From Pseudeuparius sepicola (Eukaryota > Arthropoda > Insecta > Coleoptera > Anthribidae): DNA of 64,000 nucleotides. The position numbers and the translations under genes are program-made. Under the pieces are notes generated by a model. That model was not told where the DNA came from, made no database searches, and saw nothing but the letters and a program-made list of their open reading frames with translations. This document shows positions 1-10,100 of this stretch, one piece after another. The stretch's first letter is position 1, and every line of letters starts with the position of its first letter. The stretch is from positions 85,383,454-85,447,453 of the forward strand of contig OY987298.1 of NCBI GenBank assembly GCA_963920635.1. The letters run 5' to 3'.

Positions 1-73
1 CTGTGCCTGGCCAGCGCACTTTTTCAATTTTCAAAAATGTTGTCATGCTCCGAAAAAAAAAAAATTCCTATAC

Positions 74-83
74 GACGTAAATT
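74..83 (+). other. Most conserved monomer block, GACGTAAATT (candidate protein-binding box)
   Basis: The block GACGTAAATT, preceded by TAC or TGC, is present in essentially every monomer. The exceptions I noticed are TACGTCGTAAATT (26,678 and 31,273, altering the flank) and GACGCAAATT at 32,571. The neighbouring AT-rich core and A-run vary freely. It resembles an ACGT-core bZIP site in outline, but no protein can be inferred. A role comparable to the CENP-B box is speculation. Confidence 0.35.
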
Positions 84-200
84 AAGTTCTACAACACGAT
101 TCCGCAATAAAAATTTTTCTATAAAATTTCTGAGTGCCCCGCCAGCGCACTTTTTCAATTTTCAAAAATGTTGACATGCTTCGAAAAAAAATACCTATGC
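74..200 (+). repeat. Monomer subtype T1 (representative)
   Basis: This 127-bp monomer is recognised by GTAAATTAAG, ACACGATTCC, the core TTTTTCTATAAAATTTCTGA, GTGCCCCGCC or GTGCCTCGCC, and CATGCTTCGAAAA followed by TACCTATGC. It usually precedes T2 and follows T7, giving a frequent T7-T1-T2 trimer of about 383 bp. This example carries CCGCAAT instead of CCGCCCT, a variant seen only here and at the equivalent sites in copies 2 and 3. Another example is 971-1,097. Confidence 0.9.
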
Positions 201-327
201 GACGTAAATTGAGTTCTACAACACGATTCCGCCCTCAAAATTTTTCTAAAAAATTTCAAAGTACCTGGTCAGCGCACTTTTTCAATTTTCAAAAATGTTG
301 GCATGCTCCGAAAAAAAAATCCTATAC
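201..327 (+). repeat. Monomer subtype T2 (representative)
   Basis: The diagnostic sites are GTAAATTGAG, CCGCCCTCAAAA, TTTCTAAAAAATTTCAAAG, TACCTGGTCAGCGC and TTGGCATGCTCCG, which contains GCATGC. Most copies end in ATTCCTATGC; this one ends in ATCCTATAC, leading into T3. It is among the commonest subtypes. A second representative is 1,098-1,225 (128 bp). Confidence 0.9.
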
Positions 328-454
328 GACGTAAATTGAGTTCTACAACACTATTCCGCCCTCCAAATTTTTCTAAAAAATTTCAAAGTACCTGGTCAGC
401 GCACTTTTTCTATTTTCAAAAATGTTGACATGCTCCGAAAAAAAATTCCTATGC
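328..454 (+). repeat. Monomer subtype T3 (representative)
   Basis: This 127-bp monomer is marked by ACACTATTCC, CCCTCCAAAT and CTTTTTCTATTTTC. It is almost always followed by T4. The T3-T4 pair, often continuing T5-T6-T7, recurs at about two dozen places from 328 to about 62,575, so it looks like an old module embedded in all domains. Other starts near complete pairs include 2,892, about 6,462, 28,618, 33,083, 35,522, 58,876 and 62,575. Confidence 0.9.
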
Positions 455-581
455 GACGTAAATTGAGTTCTACAACACGATTCCGCCCTCAAAATGTTTC
501 TAAAAAATTTTTGAGTGCCTGGCCAGCGCACTTTTTCAATTTTCAAAAATGTTGACATGCTCCGAAAAAAAATACCTATGC
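455..581 (+). repeat. Monomer subtype T4 (representative)
   Basis: This 127-bp monomer is marked by CTCAAAATGTTTCTAAAAAA, with ATTTTTGAGTGCCTGGCC and TGACATGCTCCG. The G in AATGTTTC is the diagnostic base. It partners T3, and in copy 1 it recurs at about 3,019 and 3,273 as a local dimer expansion. Confidence 0.9.
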
Positions 582-715
582 GACGTAAATTGAGTTCTAC
601 AACACGATTCCGCCCTCAAAATTTTTCTAAAAAAATTTTAAGTACCTGGTCAGCGCACTTTTGCAATTTTCAAAAATGTTGTCATGCTCCGAAAAAAAAA
701 ATAAAATTCCTATAC
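582..715 (+). repeat. Monomer subtype T5 (representative, long, 134 bp)
   Basis: The diagnostic sites are CTAAAAAAATTTTAAGTACC and a long A-run followed by TAAAATTCC, which adds several bases to the monomer. This copy has CTTTTGCAATTTTC instead of CTTTTTCAATTTTC. That variant returns in domain C (near 44,190, 46,370, 49,450, 51,500 and 53,680) and near 62,907 in domain D, which ties these regions to domain A. Confidence 0.9.
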
Positions 716-842
716 GACGTAAATTAAGTTCTGCAACACGATTCCGCCCTAAAAATTTTTCTATAAAATTTCAAAGTACCTGGTCAGCGCACTTTTTCAA
801 TTATCAAAAATGTTGGCATGCTCCGAAAAAAAAATTCCTATG
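716..842 (+). repeat. Monomer subtype T6 (representative)
   Basis: This 127-bp monomer is marked by GTTCTGCAACACG (G where most monomers have A), with TTTTTCTATAAAATTTCAAAG and TTGGCATGC. It is effectively a T1-like left part joined to a T2-like right part, so it is probably an ancient exchange product that became fixed. This copy carries CAATTATCAAAAATG near 800, as do its copy-2 and copy-3 equivalents. Later variants near 28,000, 32,467 and 34,906 have CCGGGCT instead of CCGCCCT. Confidence 0.9.
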
Positions 843-970
843 CGACGTAAATTAAGTTCTACAACACAATTCCGCCCTAAAAATTTTTTTATAAAATTTC
901 TGTGCCTGGCCAGCGCACTTTTTCAATTTTCAAAAATGTTGTCATGCTCCGAAAAAAAAAATTCCTATAC
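843..970 (+). repeat. Monomer subtype T7 (representative)
   Basis: The diagnostic sites are GTAAATTAAG, ACACAATTCC, seven T in the core (AAAAATTTTTTTATAAAA), CTGTGCCTGGCC (two bases shorter than CTGAGTGCC) and TTGTCATGCTCCG. The usual ending is ATTCCTATAC. In the right half of the window it often ends ATTCATATAC. It is typically followed by T1. Confidence 0.9.
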
Positions 971-1225
971 GACGTAAATTAAGTTCTACAACACGATTCC
1001 GCCCTAAAAATTTTTCTATAAAATTTCTGAGTGCCTCGCCAGCGCACTTTTTCAATTTTCAAAAATGTTGACATGCTTCGAAAAAAAATACCTATGCGAC
1101 GTAAATTGAGTTCTACAACACGATTCCGCCCTCAAAATTTTTCTAAAAAATTTCAAAGTACCTGGTCAGCGCACTTTTTCAATTTTCAAAAATGTTGGCA
1201 TGCTCCGAAAAAAAAATTCCTATGC

Positions 1226-1350
1226 GACGTAAATTAAGTTCTACAACACAATTCCGCCCTAAAAATTTTTTTATAAAATTTCTGTGCCTGGCCAGCGCAC
1301 TTTTTCAATTTTCAAACATGTTGACATGCTCCGAAAAAAAATTCCTATGC
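1226..1350 (+). repeat. Monomer subtype T8 (representative, short, 125 bp)
   Basis: This monomer shares the T7 left half (ACACAATTCC, seven T, CTGTGCC) but has TTCAAACATGTTGACATG in the right half. It is always followed by T9 where I checked. The G at 1,320 is A in the equivalent positions of copies 2 and 3. Confidence 0.88.
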
Positions 1351-1482
1351 GACGTAAATTAAGTTCTACAACACAATACCGCCCTAAAAATTTATTTATA
1401 AAATTTCTGAGTGCCTGGCCAGCGCACTTTTTCAATTTTCAAACATGTTGACATGCTCCAAAAAAAAATAAAATTCCTATAC
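1351..1482 (+). repeat. Monomer subtype T9 (representative, 132 bp)
   Basis: The diagnostic sites are ACACAATACC or ACACAATTCC, AAAATTTATTTATAAAATT, TTCAAACATG and CATGCTCCAAAA, where G of the usual CTCCG is lost and the A-run is followed by TAAAATTCC. It is usually followed by T6. The T8-T9 pair appears in domains A, B, C and D. Confidence 0.88.
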
Positions 1483-2763
1483 GACGTAAATTAAGTTCTG
1501 CAACACGATTCCGCCCTAAAAATTTTTCTATAAAATTTCAAAGTACCTGGTCAGCGCACTTTTTCAATTTTCAAAAATGTTGGCATGCTCCGAAAAAAAA
1601 ATTCCTATGCGACGTAAATTAAGTTCTACAACACAATTCCGCCCTAAAAATTTTTTTATAAAATTTCTGTGCCTGGCCAGCGCACTTTTTCAATTTTCAA
1701 AAATGTTGTCATGCTCCGAAAAAAAAAATTCCTATACGACGTAAATTAAGTTCTACAACACGATTCCGCCCTAAAAATTTTTCTATAAAATTTCTGAGTG
1801 CCTTGCCAGCGCACTTTTTCAATTTTCAAAAATGTTGACATGCTTCGAAAAAAAATACCTATGCGACGTAAATTGAGTTCTACAACACGATTCCGCCCTC
1901 AAAATTTTTCTAAAAAATTTCAAAGTACCTGGTCAGCGCACTTTTTCAATTTTCAAAAATGTTGGCATGCTCCGAAAAAAAAATTCCTATGCGACGTAAA
2001 TTAAGTTCTACAACACAATTCCGCCCTAAAAATTTTTTTATAAAATTTCTGTGCCTGGCCAGCGCACTTTTTCAATTTTCAAACATGTTGACATGCTCCG
2101 AAAAAAAATTCCTATGCGACGTAAATTAAGTTCTACAACACAATACCGCCCTAAAAATTTATTTATAAAATTTCTGAGTGCCTGGCCAGCGCACTTTTTC
2201 AATTTTCAAACATGTTGACATGCTCCAAAAAAAAATAAAATTCCTATACGACGTAAATTAAGTTCTGCAACACGATTCCGCCCTAAAAATTTTTCTATAA
2301 AATTTCAAAGTACCTGGTCAGCGCACTTTTTCAATTTTCAAAAATGTTGGCATGCTCCGAAAAAAAAATTCCTATACGACGTAAATTAAGTTCTACAACA
2401 CGATTCCGCCCTAAAAAATTTTCTATAAAATTTCTGAGTGCCCCGCCAGCGCACTTTTTCAATTTTCAAAAATGTTGACATGCTTCGAAAAAAAATACCT
2501 ATGCGACGTAAATTGAGTTCTACAACACGATTCCGCCCTCAAAATTTTTCTAAAAAATTTCAAAGTACCTGGTCAGCGCACTTTTTCAATTTTCAAAAAT
2601 GTTGGCATGCTCCGAAAAAAAATTCCTATGCGACGTAAATTAAGTTCTACAACACAATTCCGCCCTAAAAAATTTTTTATAAAATTTCTGTGCCTGGCCA
2701 GCGCACTTTTTCAATTTTCAAAAATGTTGTCATGCTCCGAAAAAAAAAAATAAAATTCCTATA

Positions 2764-2891
2764 CGACGTAAATTGAGTTCTACCACACGATTCCGCCCTC
2801 AAAATTTTTCTAAAAAATTTCTAAGTACCTGGCCAGCGCACTTTTTCAATTTTTAAAAATGTTGACATGCTCCGAAAAAAAAATCCTATAC
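2764..2891 (+). repeat. Monomer subtype T10 (representative)
   Basis: This 128-bp monomer is marked by GTTCTACCACACG, ATTTCTAAGTACCTGGCC, CAATTTTTAAAAATG (an extra T for C) and the ending AAATCCTATAC. It is usually followed by T3. Domain B has a variant with GGCCAACGCAC (near 27,523, 27,778, 31,730 and 32,118). Confidence 0.88.
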
Positions 2892-3528
2892 GACGTAAAT
2901 TGAGTTCTACAACACTATTCCGCCCTCCAAATTTTTCTAAAAAATTTCAAAGTACCTGGTCAGCGCACTTTTTCTATTTTCAAAAATGTTGACATGCTCC
3001 GAAAAAAAATTCCTATGCGACGTAAATTGAGTTCTACAACACGATTCCGCCCTCAAAATGTTTCTAAAAAATTTTTGAGTGCCTGGCCAGCGCACTTTTT
3101 CAATTTTCAAAAATGTTGACATGCTCCGAAAAAAAATACCTATGCGACGTAAATTGAGTTCTACAACACGATTCCGCCCTCAAAATTTTTCTAAAAAAAT
3201 TTCAAAGTACCTGGTCAGCGCACTTTTTCTATTTTCAAAAATGTTGACATGCTCCGAAAAAAAATTCCTATGCGACGTAAATTGAGTTCTACAACACGAT
3301 TCCGCCCTCAAAATGTTTCTAAAAAATTTTTGAGTGCCTGGCCAGCGCACTTTTTCAATTTTCAAAAATGTTGACATGCTCCGAAAAAAAATACCTATGC
3401 GACGTAAATTGAGTTCTACAACACAATTCCGCCCTAAAAATTTTTTTATAAAATTTCTGTGCCTGGCCAGCGCACTTTTTCAATTTTCAAAAATGTTGTC
3501 ATGCTCCGAAAAAAAAAAATTCCTATAC

Positions 3529-3645
3529 GACGTAAATTAAGTTCTACAACACGATTCCGCCCTAAAAATTTTTCTATAAAATTTCTGAGTGCCCCGCCAG
3601 CGCACTTTTTCAATGTTGACATGCTTCGAAAAAAAATACCTATGC
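3529..3645 (+). repeat. Deleted monomer, 117 bp
   Basis: A T1-type monomer in which CTTTTTCAATTTTCAAAAATG has become CTTTTTCAATG, a loss of 10 bp between short direct repeats (CAAT.../AATG). The same deletion occurs at 11,841-11,957 and 21,572-21,688, so it is a fixed landmark of the 8.3-kb HOR. Confidence 0.92.
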
Positions 3646-4028
3646 GACGTAAATTGAGTTCTACAACACGATTCCGCCCTCAAAATTTTTCTAAAAAATT
3701 TCAAAGTACCTGGTCAGCGCACTTTTTCAATTTTCAAAAATGTTGGCATGCTCCGAAAAAAAAATTCCTATGCGACGTAAATTAAGTTCTACAACACAAT
3801 TCCGCCCTAAAAAATTTTTTATAAAATTTCTGTGCCTGGCCAGCGCACTTTTTCAATTTTCAAAAATGTTGTCATGCTCCGAAAAAAAAAATTCCTATAC
3901 GACGTAAATTAAGTTCTACAACACGATTCCGCCCTAAAAATTTTTCTATAAAATTTCTGAGTGCCTCGCCAGCGCACTTTTTTAATTTTTAAAAATGTTG
4001 ACATGCTCCGAAAAGAAAATTCCTATGC

Positions 4029-4155
4029 GACGTAAATTGAGTTCTACAACACGATTCCACCCTCAAAATTTTTCTAAAAAAATTTTAAGTTCCTGGTCAG
4101 CGCACTTTTTCAATTTTCAAAAATGTTGTCATGCTCCGAAAAAAAATTCCTATAC
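4029..4155 (+). repeat. Monomer subtype T11 (representative)
   Basis: This 127-bp monomer is marked by ACACGATTCCACCCTC (A for G) and AAGTTCCTGGTCAG. It follows a monomer (3,901-4,028) whose right half has CTTTTTTAATTTTTAAAAATG and CTCCGAAAAGAAAATTCC. Many domain B and C versions have GTTCTAGAACACG or GTTCTGGAACACG. Confidence 0.88.
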
Positions 4156-5620
4156 GACGTAAATTGAGTTCTACAACACGATTCCGCCCTCAAAATGTTT
4201 CTAAAAAATTTTTGAGTGCCTGGCCAGCGCACTTTTTCAATTTTCAAAAATGTTGACATGCTCCGAAAAAAAATACCTATGCGACGTAAATTGAGTTCTA
4301 CAACACGATTCCGCCCTCAAAATTTTTCTAAAAAAATTTCAAAGTACCTGGTCAGCGCACTTTTTCTATTTTCAAAAATGTTGACATGCTCCGAAAAAAA
4401 ATTCCTATGCGACGTAAATTGAGTTCTACAACACGATTCCGCCCTCAAAATGTTTCTAAAAAATTTTTGAGTGCCTGGCCAGCGCACTTTTTCAATTTTC
4501 AAAAATGTTGACATGCTCCGAAAAAAAATACCTATGCGACGTAAATTGAGTTCTACAACACAATTCCGCCCTAAAAATTTTTTTATAAAATTTCTGTGCC
4601 TGGCCAGCGCACTTTTTCAATTTTCAAAAATGTTGTCATGCTCCGAAAAAAAAAAAAATTCCTATACGACGTAAATTAAGTTCTACAACACGATTCCGCC
4701 CTAAAAATTTTTCTATAAAATTTCTGAGTGCCCCGCCAGCGCACTTTTTCAATTTTCAAAAATGTTGACATGCTTCGAAAAAAAATACCTATGCGACGTA
4801 AATTGAGTTCTACAACACGATTCCGCCCTCAAAATGTTTCTAAAAAATTTTTGAGTGCCTGGCCAGCGCACTTTTTCAATTTTCAAAAATGTTGACATGC
4901 TCCGAAAAAAAATACCTATGCGACGTAAATTAAGTTCTGCAACACGATTCCGCCCTAAAAATTTTTCTATAAAATTTCAAAGTACCTGGTCAGCGCACTT
5001 TTTCAATTTTCAAAAATGTTGGCATGCTCCGAAAAAAAAATTCCTATGCGACGTAAATTAAGTTCTACAACACAATTCCGCCCTAAAAATTTTTTTATAA
5101 AATTTCTGTGCCTGGCCAGCGCACTTTTTCAATTTTCAAAAATGTTGTCATGCTCCGAAAAAAAAAAAATTCCTATACGACGTAAATTAAGTTCTACAAC
5201 ACAATTCCGCCCTAAAAATTTTTTTATAAAATTTCTGTGCCTGGCCAGCGCACTTTTTCAATTTTCAAAAATGTTGACATGCTTCGAAAAAAAATACCTA
5301 TGCGACGTAAATTGAGTTCTACAACACGATTCCGCCCTCAAAATTTTTCTAAAAAATTTCAAAGTACCTGGTCAGCGCACTTTTTCAATTTTCAAAAATG
5401 TTGGCATGCTCCGAAAAAAAAATTCCTATGCGACGTAAATTAAGTTCTACAACACAATTCCGCCCTAAAAAATTTTTTATAAAATTTCTGTGCCTGGCCA
5501 GCGCACTTTTTCAATTTTCAAAAATGTTGTCATGCTCCGAAAAAAAAAATTCCTATACGACGTAAATTAAGTTCTACAACACGATTCCGCCCTAAAAATT
5601 TTTCTATAAAATTTCTGAGT

Positions 5621-5636
5621 GCCTCGCCCTCGCCAG
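5621..5636 (+). repeat. 6-bp slippage insertion CCTCGC
   Basis: GTGCCTCGCCAGCG has become GTGCCTCGCCCTCGCCAGCG by tandem duplication of six bases. The variant occurs at four places: 5,621, 13,933, 15,351 and 23,664. It is the cleanest marker for the 1,418-bp duplication. Confidence 0.93.
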
Positions 5637-7167
5637 CGCACTTTTTTAATTTTTAAAAATGTTGACATGCTCCGAAAAGAAAATTCCTATGCGACGTAAA
5701 TTGAGTTCTACAACACGATTCCACCCTCAAAATTTTTCTAAAAAAATTTTAAGTTCCTGGTCAGCGCACTTTTTCAATTTTCAAAAATGTTGTCATGCTC
5801 CGAAAAAAAATTCCTATACGACGTAAATTGAGTTCTACCAGACGATTCCGCCCTCAAAATTTTTCTAAAAAATTTCTAAGTACCTGGCCAGCCCACTTTT
5901 TCAATTTTTAAAAATGTTGACATGCTCCGAAAAAAAAATCCTATACGACGTAAATTGAGTTCTACAACACTATTCCGCCCTCCAAATTTTTCTAAAAAAT
6001 TTCAAAGTACCTGGTCAGCGCACTTTTTCTATTTTCAAAAATGTTGACATGCTCCGAAAAAAAATTCCTATGCGACGTAAATTGAGTTCTACAACACGAT
6101 TCGGCCCTCAAAATTTTTCTAAAAAATTTCAAAGTACCTGGTCAGCGCACTTTTTCAATTTTCAAAAATGTTGACATGCTCCGAAAAGAAAATTCCTATG
6201 CGACGTAAATTGAGTTCTAGAACACGATTCCACCCTCAAAATTTTTCTAAAAAATTTTTAAGTTCCTAGTCAGCGCACTTTTTCAATTTTCAAAAATGTT
6301 GTCATGCTCCGAAAAAATAATAAATTTCCTATACGACGTAAATTGAGTTCTACCACACGATTCCGCCCTCAAAATTTTTCTAAAAAATTTCTAAGTACCT
6401 GGCCAGCGCACTTTTTCAATTTTTAAAAATGTTGACATGCTCCGAAAAAAAAATCCTATACGACGTAAATTGAGTTCTACAACACTATTCCGCCCTCCAA
6501 ATTTTTCTAAAAAATTTCAAAGTACCTGGTCAGCGCACTTTTTCTATTTTCAAAAATGTTGACATGCTCCGAAAAAAAATTCCTATGCGACGTAAATTGA
6601 GTTCTACAACACGATTCCGCCCTCAAAATGTTTCTAAAAAATTTTTGAGTGCCTGGCCAGCGCATTTTTTCAATTTTCAAAAATGTTGACATGCTCCGAA
6701 AAAAAATACCTATGCGACGTAAATTGAGTTCTACAACACGATTCCGCCCTCAAAATTTTTCTAAAAAAATTTTAAGTACCTGGTCAGCGCACTTTTTCAA
6801 TTTTCAAAAATGTTGTCATGCTCCGAAAAAAAAATAAAATTCCTATACGACGTAAATTAAGTTCTGCAACACGATTCCGCCCTAAAAATTTTTCTATAAA
6901 ATTTCAAAGTACCTGGTCAGCGCACTTTTTCAATTTTCAAAAATGTTGGCATGCTCCGAAAAAAAAATTCCTATGCGACGTAAATTAAGTTCTACAACAC
7001 AATTCCGCCCTAAAAATTTTTTTATAAAATTTCTGTGCCTGGCCAGCGCACTTTTTCAATTTTCAAAAATGTTGTCATGCTCCGAAAAAAAAAATTCCTA
7101 TACGACGTAAATTAAGTTCTACAACACGATTCCGCCCTAAAAATTTTTCTATAAAATTTCTGAGTGC

Positions 7168-7173
7168 CTCGAG
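7168..7173. other. CTCGAG (XhoI) variant marking HOR units
   Basis: A T1-type monomer reads GTGCCTCGAGAGCGCAC instead of GTGCCTCGCCAGCGCAC, which creates a CTCGAG site. The same variant is at 16,898, 25,211, 29,711, 33,662 and 36,101, one per HOR unit in domains A and B. I saw none to the right of 36,101. Confidence 0.9.
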
Positions 7174-10100
7174 AGCGCACTTTTTCAATTTTCAAAAATG
7201 TTGACATGCTTCGAAAAAAAATACCTATGCGACGTAAATTGAGTTCTACAACACGATTCCGCCCTCAAAATTTTTCTAAAAAATTTCAAAGTACCTGGTC
7301 AGCGCAATTTTTCAATTTTCAAAAATGTTGGCATGCTCCGAAAAAAAAATTCCTATGCGACGTAAATTAAGTTCTACAACACAATTCCGCCCTAAAAATT
7401 TTTTTATAAAATTTCTGTGCCTGGCCAGCGCACTTTTTCAATTTTCAAACATGTTGACATGCTCCGAAAAAAAATTCCTATGCGACGTAAATTAAGTTCT
7501 ACAACACAATTCCGCCCTAAAAATTTATTTATAAAATTTCTGAGTGCCTGGCCAGCGCACTTTTTCAATTTTCAAACATGTTGACATGCTCCAAAAAAAA
7601 AAATAAAATTCCTATACGACGTAAATTAAGTTCTGCAACACGATTCCGCCCTAAAAATTTTTCTATAAAATTTCAAAGTACCTGGTCAGCGCACTTTTTC
7701 AATTTTCAAAAATGTTGGCATGCTCCGAAAAAAAAATTCCTATGCGACGTAAATTAAGTTCTACAACACAATTCCGCCCTAAAAATTTTTTTATAAAATT
7801 TCTGTGCCTGGCCAGCGCACTTTTTCAATTTTCAAAAATGTTGTCATGCTTCGAAAAAAAAGAAATTTTTATACGACGTAAATTAAGTTCTACAACACGA
7901 TTCCGCCCTAAAAATTTTTCTATAAAATTTCTGAGTGCCCCGCCAGCGCACTTTTTCAATTTTCAAAAATGTTGACATGCTTCGAAAAAAAATACCTATG
8001 CGACGTAAATTGAGTTCTACAACACGATTCCGCCCTCAAAATGTTTCTAAAAAATTTTTGAGTGCCTGGCCAGCGCACTTTTTCAATTTTCAAAAATGTT
8101 GACATGCTCCGAAAAAAAATACCTATGCGACGTAAATTAAGTTCTGCAACACGATTCCGCCCTAAAAATTTTTCTATAAAATTTCAAAGTACCTGGTCAG
8201 CGCACTTTTTCAATTTTCAAAAATGTTGGCATGCTCCGAAAAAAAAATTCCTATGCGACGTAAATTAAGTTCTACAACACAATTCCGCCCTAAAAATTTT
8301 TTTATAAAATTTCTGTGCCTGGCCAGCGCACTTTTTCAATTTTCAAAAATGTTGTCATGCTCCGAAAAAAAAAAAATTCCTATACGACGTAAATTAAGTT
8401 CTACAACACGATTCCGCAATAAAAATTTTTCTATAAAATTTCTGAGTGCCCCGCCAGCGCACTTTTTCAATTTTCAAAAATGTTGACATGCTTCGAAAAA
8501 AAATACCTATGCGACGTAAATTGAGTTCTACAACACGATTCCGCCCTCAAAATTTTTCTAAAAAATTTCAAAGTACCTGGTCAGCGCACTTTTTCAATTT
8601 TCAAAAATGTTGGCATGCTCCGAAAAAAAAATCCTATACGACGTAAATTGAGTTCTACAACACTATTCCGCCCTCCAAATTTTTCTAAAAAATTTCAAAG
8701 TACCTGGTCAGCGCACTTTTTCTATTTTCAAAAATGTTGACATGCTCCGAAAAAAAATTCCTATGCGACGTAAATTGAGTTCTACAACACGATTCCGCCC
8801 TCAAAATGTTTCTAAAAAATTTTTGAGTGCCTGGCCAGCGCACTTTTTCAATTTTCAAAAATGTTGACATGCTCCGAAAAAAAATACCTATGCGACGTAA
8901 ATTGAGTTCTACAACACGATTCCGCCCTCAAAATTTTTCTAAAAAAATTTTAAGTACCTGGTCAGCGCACTTTTGCAATTTTCAAAAATGTTGTCATGCT
9001 CCGAAAAAAAAAATAAAATTCCTATACGACGTAAATTAAGTTCTGCAACACGATTCCGCCCTAAAAATTTTTCTATAAAATTTCAAAGTACCTGGTCAGC
9101 GCACTTTTTCAATTATCAAAAATGTTGGCATGCTCCGAAAAAAAAATTCCTATGCGACGTAAATTAAGTTCTACAACACAATTCCGCCCTAAAAATTTTT
9201 TTATAAAATTTCTGTGCCTGGCCAGCGCACTTTTTCAATTTTCAAAAATGTTGTCATGCTCCGAAAAAAAAAATTCCTATACGACGTAAATTAAGTTCTA
9301 CAACACGATTCCGCCCTAAAAATTTTTCTATAAAATTTCTGAGTGCCTCGCCAGCGCACTTTTTCAATTTTCAAAAATGTTGACATGCTTCGAAAAAAAA
9401 TACCTATGCGACGTAAATTGAGTTCTACAACACGATTCCGCCCTCAAAATTTTTCTAAAAAATTTCAAAGTACCTGGTCAGCGCACTTTTTCAATTTTCA
9501 AAAATGTTGGCATGCTCCGAAAAAAAAATTCCTATGCGACGTAAATTAAGTTCTACAACACAATTCCGCCCTAAAAATTTTTTTATAAAATTTCTGTGCC
9601 TGGCCAGCGCACTTTTTCAATTTTCAAACATATTGACATGCTCCGAAAAAAAATTCCTATGCGACGTAAATTAAGTTCTACAACACAATACCGCCCTAAA
9701 AATTTATTTATAAAATTTCTGAGTGCCTGGCCAGCGCACTTTTTCAATTTTCAAACATGTTGACATGCTCCAAAAAAAAATAAAATTCCTATACGACGTA
9801 AATTAAGTTCTGCAACACGATTCCGCCCTAAAAATTTTTCTATAAAATTTCAAAGTACCTGGTCAGCGCACTTTTTCAATTTTCAAAAATGTTGGCATGC
9901 TCCGAAAAAAAAATTCCTATGCGACGTAAATTAAGTTCTACAACACAATTCCGCCCTAAAAATTTTTTTATAAAATTTCTGTGCCTGGCCAGCGCACTTT
10001 TTCAATTTTCAAAAATGTTGTCATGCTCCGAAAAAAAAAATTCCTATACGACGTAAATTAAGTTCTACAACACGATTCCGCCCTAAAAATTTTTCTATAA

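Larger units (their letters stand above)
1031..2437 (+). repeat. Local six/five-monomer tandem block (767 + 640 bp)
   Basis: The run T1-T2-T8-T9-T6 is repeated. The first copy, 1,031-1,797, contains an additional T7. The second copy, 1,798-2,437, lacks that monomer and is followed directly by T1. The repeats are distinguished by GTGCCTCGCC against GTGCCTTGCC at their starts. The block is present at equivalent positions in copies 2 and 3, so it predates the 8.3-kb amplification. Confidence 0.85.
3079..4597 (+). repeat. Duplicated T4-T2/T3-T4 cassette, 1,137 bp apart
   Basis: The roughly 380-bp stretches 3,079-3,460 and 4,216-4,597 match. Each contains two T4 monomers 255 bp apart. Between them lie about six monomers, including the 117-bp deletion monomer and the T11 group. 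This is an HOR nested within the 8.3-kb unit and is repeated in copies 2 and 3. Confidence 0.8.
1..8312 (+). repeat. Domain A higher-order repeat, copy 1 (8,312 bp, ~65 monomers)
   Basis: Position p here matches p+8,312 in copy 2 across the unit, up to the duplication in that copy. The boundary is set by the window start, so the phase is arbitrary. From 74 the subtype order is T1 T2 T3 T4 T5 T6 T7 T1 T2 T8 T9 T6 T7 T1 T2 T8 T9 T6 T1 T2, then a T7-like monomer, T10, T3, T4. Private landmarks of the HOR are CCGCAATAAAA near 113, CAATTATCAAAAATG near 800, a 117-bp short monomer at 3,529-3,645, a 6-bp slippage insertion at 5,621 and CTCGAG at 7,168. Copy 1 differs from copies 2 and 3 at 1,320 (G against A) and 3,814 (A against T). 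No unique sequence is present. Confidence 0.95.

Noticed and set aside
176..200. CENP-B box (TTCG....A..CGGG) suggested by CTTCGAAAA in T1 monomers.
   Set aside because: TTCG is present but the CGGG half is missing at the required spacing. CCGGG appears only in three T6 variants at an unrelated place.
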